Of a stretch of DNA of 11,051 nucleotides, positions 5,736 to 11,051 are shown one piece after another. The notes below the pieces were generated by a model. The model was not told the origin of the DNA. It did no database searches and saw only the letters and a list, made by a program, of their open reading frames with translations. Source of the stretch: an uncultured Bacteroidota bacterium. Its GTDB lineage: Bacteria > Bacteroidota > Bacteroidia > Flavobacteriales > Flavobacteriaceae. The position numbers and the translations under genes are program-made. The stretch covers positions 1-11,051 of the forward strand of contig CAISUR010000400.1 of NCBI GenBank assembly GCA_903888655.1, written 5' to 3'. Numbering within the stretch: position 1 is the first letter of the stretch; every line of letters starts with the position of its first letter.

Positions 5736-5970
5736 ATTTTGGTACTTGAACTTGTTGGTTAATTATATGGTTTTTCAAATTTTTGTTTCTTTTCAAAGTT
5801 CACAAAAAAAGTGATACATGAACTATTAACTTTTTAGAATTAGGTTGCCTATCCTAATCGGCGCTATTTTTTTAAAATTTAAGTTCAAATGAACAAATAT
5901 ATTAAATCCAATAAATAAAAAAATTACGAACAGCCATTTTAATTATTTTTGTGATATCAAACCACCAAAA
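5736..5970. other. Divergent intergenic region, AT-rich, with small inverted repeats
   Basis: No gene seen. It separates the divergent lipoprotein and penicillin-acylase-family genes and so should hold both promoters. It contains a weak hairpin ATTAGG(5839-5844)/CCTAAT(5853-5858) with an 8-nt loop, followed 14 nt later by a T-run, and GTTC-AAAT-GAAC at about 5883-5894. These are small and may be chance. No promoter matching the Bacteroidota consensus could be assigned to the lipoprotein gene. Confidence 0.5.
5944..5951 (+). promoter_or_regulatory. Candidate -7 box TATTTTTG for the acylase gene
   Basis: TATTTTTG fits the Bacteroidota TAnnTTTG consensus and ends 20 nt before the start codon at 5971, which would give a very short leader. 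No TTG -33 element is present at the usual distance, so the call rests on the -7 match and position. Confidence 0.4.
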
Positions 5971-8358
5971 ATGAAATTATTTAAGAAAATTACACTGCTA
6001 CTTTTAGTACTACTAGCTGTAATGAGTGTGTCGCTTTATGGTTACTTACTTTCTACTAAACCAAAATATGAAGGCGAATTAAACCTAAAAAACATCAGCA
6101 CAACAACTACGGTTTATTTTGATGAATTTGGTGTGCCACACATTTATGCTTCCAATCAAAAAGATGCGATGACGGCATTGGGCTATGTTCATGCACAAGA
6201 TCGATTGTGGCAAATGGAACTGATGCGACGCATTGCTCCGGGGAGATTATCGGAATTATTTGGAACTAAAACCCTTGCAACTGATGAATTCTTTGCCGGA
6301 ATTGGAATAGACGAAAACTCCGAGAAAGCAATTTCGCAATTGGATAAAAGTTCACAAGCCTACCAATTAACTATGGCGTATATTGACGGAATCAATCAAT
6401 ATATAGACAACGGAAAATCGCCTATTGAATTCCAACTGGTGGGCCTTAAGAAAACCAAATTCACTATCAAAGATGTCTATAATATCTTTGGATATATGTC
6501 TTTTAGTTTTGCAATGGCACAGAAAACTGACCCTTTATTGACAGATATTCGTGACCAATATGGCATGGATTATCTTAAAGATTTTGGAATTGATGGTTCC
6601 CTTAACACTACACAACTGAAAAGTTATGCAGGAAAACCAAACGACTATGCCGAAATCGCTAAATCGGTTGCTAGTTTGATGGACAATTCACCTGTGCCAG
6701 CATTTATAGGAAGCAATAGTTGGGTCATTGGAGGGCAAAAAACCAAAAGTGGAAAGGTGATTTTTGCTAATGACCCGCATATTATGTTTTCGCAACCTTG
6801 TACGTGGTACGAAGCGCACCTTAACACGCCGGATTATGAAATTTATGGATACTATCTTGCAGGAACTCCGTTTCCGTTGCTAGGACATAACCACAACTAT
6901 GCTTATGGATTGACGATGTTTGAAAATGATGATTTGGATTTATTTCAAGAAGAGGAAAATCCGAACAACCGTAACCAATTCAAAACTGGTAATGGCTATA
7001 AAAACTACGTTATTCACAAAAAAACAATAAAAGTAAAAGATAGTACTGATGTAACACTAAACATCAAAGAATCGATTCATGGCCCTTTAATGAATGGATT
7101 GTTACCGACGCTTACTACCAAAAAACCAGTGGCCATGTCTTGGATCTATTCGCAACAAAAGAACCAAATATTGGAAGCGGTGTATTCGTTGTCTCATTCA
7201 AAAAATCTGGAAGAATTTCATAAGAGCATTGGGGTTATTGCTGCGCCGGGATTAAACATTATGTATGGCGATGCCAAGAACAATATCGCTTGGATTACCT
7301 CTGGAAAGTTATATAAACTAGATAAATCAGTCAACGGAAACTTCATTATGAATGGAGCCAATGGCATTGATGACAAGAGAGAATTTCTTGAATTTTCTAA
7401 AAACCCATCTGCTGTAAATCCGCCTTGGAATTATGTCTATTCCTCCAACAATCAGCCTGAAGCAATTGACGGCTATTTGTATCCAGGTTATTATTTACCA
7501 AGAGATAGAGCTACACGAATCAATGGTTTGTTAGCTCCTAAAAATAATTGGACCAGTGCTGATGTACAAACGATGATTAATGACAATACTTCTTCAACTG
7601 CATCAACTATTATTGCCAATTTAACAACCGCTTTAAACGAAAATCAATTAAATAGTGCGCAAAAACAAGCATTAGGCACTCTAAAAAGATGGAATGGATC
7701 GCACAACCTTGAAGATATTGCGCCAACTATATATAACAAATGGATTTATTGTTATCTAAAAAACACTTTTGAAGATGAATTGGGAGCAGAAAACTTCAAA
7801 GCTTTTCTTTCTACTCACATAATGAAACAAGTGATTGAAGCGCAAAGTAAAAATGAAGCTTCGATTTGGTGGGATAATATTAAAACCAAAGATAAAAAAG
7901 AAACGCGAAAAGATATTCTAATGCAATCCTTTGCGGAAGCAATAGCTAGTTTAGAAAAACAACTGGGCAAAAACCAACAGCTGTGGAACTGGGAGAAAGT
8001 CCATATTGTTGAGCATCAACATCCCATTGGAAAAATAGCTGCTTTGCGAAGCTTCTTTAACGTGGGTCCCTTTGCTATGAGTGGTTCTAACGAAGTCATC
8101 AACAACCAGCTTTTCCTTTTTTCCGATACTGGAAATTATGATATAAAAGGAGGGCCTTCAACAAGAAGAGTCATCGATTTTTCAGATATTGAAAATAGTG
8201 TCAGCATTCTTCCCACTGGTCAATCAGGTAATCCAATGAGTAAGCACTATCGTGACCAATCTGAACGTTACAATAAAGGGCAGTTTAGAAAAATGAAACT
8301 CAATAAAGCCGAAATTGTAAAGACAGGAACGAAATTGGTTTTTGTGCCGAAAACTTAA
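5971..8358 (+). CDS. Penicillin acylase family Ntn hydrolase
   Basis: A 795-residue precursor of the penicillin amidase family (usual length about 760-850), which hydrolyses amide bonds of N-acylated small molecules after self-cleavage into alpha and beta chains. Residues 7-26 are a signal peptide or membrane anchor, so it acts in the periplasm. The alpha chain carries FDEFGVPHIYA (50-60) and GYVHAQDRLWQMELMRRIAPGRLSELFG (71-98). Autocleavage should fall at Gly247/Ser248, where SNSWVIGG starts the beta chain and Ser248 is the nucleophile. FANDPHI and GTPFPLLGHNHNYAYGLT follow. Asn493 in SSNNQP and Arg513 in PRDRATRI align by motif with penicillin G acylase Asn-beta241 (oxyanion hole) and Arg-beta263. 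The catalytic set is intact. The substrate cannot be told from sequence: acyl-homoserine lactones, N-acyl amino acids, lipopeptides and beta-lactams are all possible. It appears to be a single-gene unit. Confidence 0.93.
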   Translation: MKLFKKITLLLLVLLAVMSVSLYGYLLSTKPKYEGELNLKNISTTTTVYFDEFGVPHIYASNQKDAMTALGYVHAQDRLWQMELMRRIAPGRLSELFGTKTLATDEFFAGIGIDENSEKAISQLDKSSQAYQLTMAYIDGINQYIDNGKSPIEFQLVGLKKTKFTIKDVYNIFGYMSFSFAMAQKTDPLLTDIRDQYGMDYLKDFGIDGSLNTTQLKSYAGKPNDYAEIAKSVASLMDNSPVPAFIGSNSWVIGGQKTKSGKVIFANDPHIMFSQPCTWYEAHLNTPDYEIYGYYLAGTPFPLLGHNHNYAYGLTMFENDDLDLFQEEENPNNRNQFKTGNGYKNYVIHKKTIKVKDSTDVTLNIKESIHGPLMNGLLPTLTTKKPVAMSWIYSQQKNQILEAVYSLSHSKNLEEFHKSIGVIAAPGLNIMYGDAKNNIAWITSGKLYKLDKSVNGNFIMNGANGIDDKREFLEFSKNPSAVNPPWNYVYSSNNQPEAIDGYLYPGYYLPRDRATRINGLLAPKNNWTSADVQTMINDNTSSTASTIIANLTTALNENQLNSAQKQALGTLKRWNGSHNLEDIAPTIYNKWIYCYLKNTFEDELGAENFKAFLSTHIMKQVIEAQSKNEASIWWDNIKTKDKKETRKDILMQSFAEAIASLEKQLGKNQQLWNWEKVHIVEHQHPIGKIAALRSFFNVGPFAMSGSNEVINNQLFLFSDTGNYDIKGGPSTRRVIDFSDIENSVSILPTGQSGNPMSKHYRDQSERYNKGQFRKMKLNKAEIVKTGTKLVFVPKT

Positions 8359-8421
8359 TTTTATAAATCAACCATTAAATTTTAGAAGCTTTAGTCCAAA
8401 TACTATATTTCATATTTTAAT

Positions 8422-8510
8422 GCCACGGATTTTACACAGATTAAACTGATTATAGCAGATTTTTATATTTTTCAAGTTTAAAATCTTTATATCTTTCAAA
8501 TCTGTGGTGG
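8422..8510. repeat. Imperfect palindromic repeat (GCCACGGATTTTACACAG type)
   Basis: The left part GCCACGGATTTTACACAG (8422-8439) is followed by decayed copies of the inner unit (GATTAAACTGATTATAGCAGATTT). The right part ends AAATCTGTGGTGG (8498-8510). The two halves pair imperfectly: AAATCTG matches CAGATTT and TGTGG matches CCACG with mismatches. This layout matches, from memory, the palindromic intergenic repeats with GCCAC ends and inner CACAGATT or CACGAATT units found widely in Flavobacterium. This copy is degenerate. Confidence 0.6.
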
Positions 8511-8599
8511 ATAAACATACTATTAATCCTTCAGACTTCACATCTTTTAAAAAAACAGAAGTGATATTTTACTTTAACATCCTATTGATCATAAAATAA

Positions 8600-8626
8600 T
8601 TTGTGCTATTTCATGTAATTCGTGGC
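8600..8626. repeat. Half-copy of a second palindromic repeat, ending CGTGGC
   Basis: The stretch TTTGTGCTATTTCATGTAATTCGTGGC matches the right half of a repeat of the form GCCACGAATTACACGAATTAGCACAAATT read in reverse complement. Its terminal CGTGGC (8621-8626) is the perfect inverse of GCCACG at 8422-8427, so the two pieces could be the outer ends of one 205-bp element with rearranged middle, or two separate decayed copies. It lies just 5' of the kmo promoter candidate. Confidence 0.5.
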
Positions 8627-8635
8627 TAAATTCAA

Positions 8636-8643
8636 TAAATTTG
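8636..8643 (+). promoter_or_regulatory. Candidate -7 box TAAATTTG for kmo
   Basis: TAAATTTG is an exact match to TAnnTTTG, ending 23 nt before the kmo start codon at 8667. No TTG -33 element is seen 17-23 nt upstream, where the repeat half-copy ends instead. Confidence 0.45.
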
Positions 8644-8666
8644 CAAAACCGCTTTACACAAATTAA

Positions 8667-10013
8667 ATGCAAACTCCACAAAAAATTGCTATTGTAGGCT
8701 CCGGATTAGTAGGGACCTTATTAGCAATCTACTTAAAAAAGTTAGGGCATACCGTTCATGTTTATGATAGAAGTTCAGACATCAGAACTGTTGAATTTTC
8801 GGGTCGTTCTATTAATTTAGTAATGTCCAATAGAGGTTGGAAAGCCATGGAAGACGTTGGTTTGGGTGATGAAATACGTAAAATTGGAATTCCTGTTGAC
8901 AAGCGTGCCATTCATACTCAAGACGATACCATCAACTATCAATACTACGGAAAAGAAGGTGAAGCGATATTCTCGCTTTCTCGTGGCGTGCTAAACCGAA
9001 GAATGATTGATCTTGCCGAAGAAGCCGGGGTCGAATTTTTCTTTGATCATAAAATTTGGGATGTTACTTTAGCAGATGCAACATTGCATATTGGTGAAAC
9101 CGAAAGAGGCGCGTGGGAAGATTTAAAATATGATAAAGTTTTCGGTGCAGATGGCGCTTTTTCAAGAATTCGACACCGAATGCAACGCCAAAGTATGTTT
9201 GATTACTCGCAAGAGTTCATGAAAATTGGTTATAAAGAATTGAACATCCCTGCCAATCCAGACGGCACTCACAAAATTGACAAAAACTCGCTCCATATAT
9301 GGCCAAGAGGTAATTTTATGTTGATGGCGCTATCCAATTTGGATGGAACATTTACCTGCACCTTATTTATGCCCTTTGAAGGTGAAAACTCATTTGAACA
9401 ACTCAAAGATGAGGAAAGTTTAGTTGCTTTCTTTGCCAATTATTTCCCCGACACCAAAGAAGTAATTCCTGATTTGGTGAAAGATTTTTTCAAAAATCCA
9501 ACAAGTTATTTGGCAATAATGAAATGTTATCCTTGGACTTTTGAAGATAAAGTAGCCTTGATAGGAGATTCGGCACATGCCATAGTTCCCTTTTATGGGC
9601 ATGGAATGAATGCGGGTTTTGAGGACATAAGCATTTTAAACGAAATGATAACTAAATTTGGAGACGATTGGAGAACCATCTTCTCTGAATATGAAAAATC
9701 GCGCAAACCCAATGCCGATGCTATTGCCGAACTTTCACGAAGAAACTTTGTAGAAATGAGCACCAAAACAGCAGATGAAAAATTCCTTTTGCAAAAGAAA
9801 ATCGAGAAATGGTTTTCAGACAAACATCCCGACAAATGGATGCCACTATACAGCCGAGTAACCTTTAGTTTACAACCTTATTCTGAAGCATTAGCTATTG
9901 GTGACTTTCAAAATCAAATTATGGAAGAAGTCATGCAAATTGAAAACATCGCTCAACATTGGAATTCTAATGAAGTAGAACATAGAATTATTGAGTTATT
10001 GAATTCTAAATAA
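8667..10013 (+). CDS. kmo: Kynurenine 3-monooxygenase (FAD-dependent)
   Basis: A 448-residue flavoprotein that hydroxylates L-kynurenine to 3-hydroxykynurenine with NADPH and O2, a step in oxidative tryptophan breakdown leading to 3-hydroxyanthranilate, quinolinate and NAD. The Rossmann dinucleotide-binding motif IVGSGLVGTLLAIYLKKLGH is at residues 9-28, with Asp34 ending the second strand. GRSINLVMSNRGWKAM follows (about 47-62). The second FAD motif is LIGDSAHAIVPFYGHGMNAGFED (298-320); the kynurenine monooxygenase group normally has GQGMNAGFED, here with His312 at the Gln position. KCYPW precedes it. The C-terminal region (380-448) is not clearly a transmembrane anchor like the mitochondrial enzyme's. 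Length matches bacterial KMO (about 450-460). No other kynurenine pathway gene is in the window, so pathway completeness cannot be judged. It converges on the cupin gene with an 11-nt gap. Confidence 0.93.
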   Translation: MQTPQKIAIVGSGLVGTLLAIYLKKLGHTVHVYDRSSDIRTVEFSGRSINLVMSNRGWKAMEDVGLGDEIRKIGIPVDKRAIHTQDDTINYQYYGKEGEAIFSLSRGVLNRRMIDLAEEAGVEFFFDHKIWDVTLADATLHIGETERGAWEDLKYDKVFGADGAFSRIRHRMQRQSMFDYSQEFMKIGYKELNIPANPDGTHKIDKNSLHIWPRGNFMLMALSNLDGTFTCTLFMPFEGENSFEQLKDEESLVAFFANYFPDTKEVIPDLVKDFFKNPTSYLAIMKCYPWTFEDKVALIGDSAHAIVPFYGHGMNAGFEDISILNEMITKFGDDWRTIFSEYEKSRKPNADAIAELSRRNFVEMSTKTADEKFLLQKKIEKWFSDKHPDKWMPLYSRVTFSLQPYSEALAIGDFQNQIMEEVMQIENIAQHWNSNEVEHRIIELLNSK

Positions 10014-10027
10014 AATTTGGAATTTTA
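10011..10027. terminator. AT-only palindrome joining two convergent stop codons (weak terminator candidate)
   Basis: TAAAATT (10011-10017) and AATTTTA (10021-10027) pair perfectly around TGG. The left arm begins with the kmo stop TAA (10011-10013) and the right arm ends with the cupin stop (10025-10027, minus strand), so the palindrome spans exactly from one stop to the other. With only A/T pairs and no T-run beyond, its strength as a terminator is doubtful. Confidence 0.35.
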
Positions 10028-10384
10028 CTCCCGATGCACCTTATTAAAATCAAATGCTGGTTTGCAAATGGCTATGTATTCACAAGGTTCGTCAAAAGGA
10101 TTTGAATATTGAACTCTTGTATTGGCTTCAATTTTAATAGACTGACCTGCTTCTAAAACTACAATCTCCTCCTCTATTATAAATTGCTTTTTTCCCGAAA
10201 TAATATAAGTGTACTCTTCAAATTCAGGTGTTTGAAAGGGCTCACACCATTTAGGTGGCGCAATCATGTGGGCTATAGAAATTTCATGATTGCCCGTCGT
10301 AGGAATACCGTGGTGTTCTTCAATTAATTTTCCATCCGTTGTTGGAACAATAAAAGGTGTTTTTTGGATTACATATTTTTTCAT
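10025..10384 (-). CDS. Small cupin-domain protein lacking the usual metal ligands
   Basis: A 119-residue single-domain cupin of unknown function. The fold is suggested by FEEYTYIISGKKQFIIEEE (55-73, the end of cupin motif 1: Glu57, six residues, Gly64) and LEAGQSIKIEANTRVQYSNP (77-96, motif 2). Checked against the classical patterns, the motif 1 HxH positions read Gln51-Thr-Pro53. The motif 2 His is Val91, while Gly80 and the closing Asn95 are kept. Three of the four usual metal ligands are therefore replaced and only Glu57 remains, so a metal-dependent oxygenase activity is unlikely; ligand binding or sensing is more plausible. There is no signal peptide, so it is cytoplasmic. It starts 2 nt after the stop of the DUF486 gene, indicating co-transcription. 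It is not the cupin enzyme 3-hydroxyanthranilate dioxygenase despite the neighbouring kmo. Confidence 0.83.
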   Translation of the reverse strand: MKKYVIQKTPFIVPTTDGKLIEEHHGIPTTGNHEISIAHMIAPPKWCEPFQTPEFEEYTYIISGKKQFIIEEEIVVLEAGQSIKIEANTRVQYSNPFDEPCEYIAICKPAFDFNKVHRE

Positions 10385-10386
10385 AA

Positions 10387-10755
10387 TTATTTTTTAAAAA
10401 TAAAATATACTGCTAAAACTAAAAAAACAAATCCGACTAAATGATTCCATTTTAAAGTTTCATTTTTAAAAAACAACAGAGAAAATATTACAAAAACCAC
10501 CAAAGTAATCACTTCTTGAATCACTTTGAGTTGCATTAATGAAAATGGGCCTCCATTGCCCTCATATCCAATTCTATTGGCCGGAACTTGAAAAAAATAT
10601 TCAAATAAAGCCATTCCCCAACTTAAAAAAATAATCGAAATTAAACCTGCATTTTCAAACCATTTCAATTCTTTAAATTTCAAGTGACCATACCAAGCTA
10701 ACGTCATAAATATATTAGACAAAATAAGCAATCCAATTGTTACATAACTTTTCAT
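10387..10755 (-). CDS. DUF486 (DMT-type) small membrane protein
   Basis: A 122-residue integral membrane protein of the DUF486 family, distantly related to small drug/metabolite transporters. Four hydrophobic helices lie at about 3-21, 36-54, 80-97 and 105-120, as expected for the family. The signature FEYFFQVPANRIGYEGNGGPFSLMQLKVIQEVITL (51-85) is characteristic and intact. Length is normal (about 110-120). The substrate is not known for any member I can name; the fold suggests an export or small-molecule transport role as an oligomer in the inner membrane. It is the first gene of a two-gene unit with the cupin (2-nt gap). The start MKSYVTIGLL places the first helix at the N-terminus. No promoter exactly matching TAnnTTTG was found upstream; TATTTTTA on the minus strand near 10770 is one mismatch away. 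Confidence 0.9.
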   Translation of the reverse strand: MKSYVTIGLLILSNIFMTLAWYGHLKFKELKWFENAGLISIIFLSWGMALFEYFFQVPANRIGYEGNGGPFSLMQLKVIQEVITLVVFVIFSLLFFKNETLKWNHLVGFVFLVLAVYFIFKK

Positions 10756-11051
10756 ACCTGAAAAAACTTAAAAATATTCTCATCCCTGTTTAACTTATTA
10801 TTTTATGACATGTACATCTATATAATTAACTATTTCTATGATATTAAATTAGAATCGTTGAATTAGGATTAAATACTTATGTAATTCCAAAAATAAAAAA
10901 AGGATATTTAGACCGCAATTTAGTAATTTTTAAAAAATAAAAAAGTGAAAAATAAATTTGAACCATCAAATAAAGAAAACTTTTTAAACTAAAAAGCAAT
11001 AAAACAAGTAAAACTATCGTTATAAAATTAGGTATACTTTAAGTTTGTCAA
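10756..11051. other. AT-rich intergenic sequence at the right edge, no gene seen
   Basis: Roughly 300 nt with many A- and T-runs and stop codons in all frames. No RNA gene, long palindrome or repeat stands out. The left end must contain the promoter of the DUF486-cupin unit, and the right end may contain a promoter for a gene beyond the window. Confidence 0.5.
11040..11047 (+). promoter_or_regulatory. Candidate -7 box TAAGTTTG for a gene beyond the right edge
   Basis: TAAGTTTG fits the TAnnTTTG consensus at the very end of the window after almost 300 nt of non-coding DNA. The downstream gene is not visible and no -33 TTG is found upstream, so this rests on the motif match alone. Confidence 0.25.

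Larger units (their letters stand above)
8359..8666. other. 308-nt intergenic region with repeat remnants and a promoter candidate
   Basis: No gene is visible in either direction. It holds two pieces of GCCACG-type palindromic repeat (8422-8510 and 8600-8626) and a TAAATTTG promoter-like box (8636-8643). No convincing terminator for the acylase gene is seen immediately after its stop. The rest is AT-rich sequence without evident structure. Confidence 0.6.

Noticed and set aside
5839..5873. Hairpin ATTAGG/CCTAAT followed by a T-run as a terminator
   Set aside because: The 6-bp stem with 8-nt loop is weak, the T-run starts 14 nt later, and no plus-strand gene needs terminating there after the strong terminator at 5125-5178.
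6645..6827. Minus-strand open frame inside the acylase gene
   Set aside because: It is antisense to the conserved Ser248 region of the acylase and has no recognisable features.
9420..9835. Minus-strand open frames inside kmo (9420-9602 and 9593-9835)
   Set aside because: Antisense to the conserved second FAD motif and C-terminal region of KMO; no independent support.
10025..10384. Cupin as 3-hydroxyanthranilate 3,4-dioxygenase next to kmo
   Set aside because: It is too short, lacks the iron-binding His residues, lies on the opposite strand and is co-transcribed with DUF486 instead.

Overview
This is an AT-rich chromosomal segment from the Bacteroidota, most likely Flavobacterium or a close relative. 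The evidence is the alanyl-tRNA synthetase sequence, candidate promoter boxes of the TAnnTTTG type, near-absence of Shine-Dalgarno sites, a lipoprotein with a short flavobacterial-type signal peptide, and intergenic repeats (TCCCGAT/ATCGGGA hairpin, GCCACGGATTTTACACAG-type palindromes) of kinds common in that group. The genus call is inference.

Layout. (1) Positions 1-1265, minus strand: the N-terminal half of alaS, cut by the window edge. It carries an in-frame double palindrome (390-424) inside the coding sequence. (2) Positions 1266-1510: a divergent promoter region with a short GC-rich hairpin and an inverted pair of promoter-like boxes. (3) Positions 1511-5075, plus strand: a six-gene run. 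It holds an M23 (LytM-type) peptidase, a MerR-type regulator, a small three-helix membrane protein resembling the start of GldL, LemA, a cytosolic TPM-domain protein, and an exported membrane-anchored TPM protein with a glycine-rich tail (YgcG-like). The last five are tightly spaced (2, 41 and 1 nt gaps, then a 4-nt overlap) and end at a strong bidirectional terminator (5125-5178). (4) Positions 5178-5735, minus strand: a lipoprotein of unknown function, convergent with the run. (5) Positions 5971-8358, plus: a penicillin-acylase-family Ntn hydrolase. (6) Positions 8359-8666: an intergenic stretch with decayed palindromic repeats and a likely promoter. (7) Positions 8667-10013, plus: kynurenine 3-monooxygenase. 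(8) Positions 10025-10755, minus: a two-gene unit encoding a DUF486 membrane protein and a cupin whose metal ligands are missing, convergent with the monooxygenase. (9) Positions 10756-11051: AT-rich DNA without a gene.

Functional reading. The M23-to-TPM run looks like a cell-envelope module: LemA and TPM/YgcG proteins are a recurrent pair in bacteria, and here they sit with a peptidoglycan hydrolase and a small DNA-binding protein that could regulate them. The other genes look like independent housekeeping or catabolic functions. I see no phage, plasmid, CRISPR or defence system. The most unusual signal is the palindromic element read through as protein inside alaS. A second case of repeat DNA becoming coding sequence is at the start of the YgcG-like gene.
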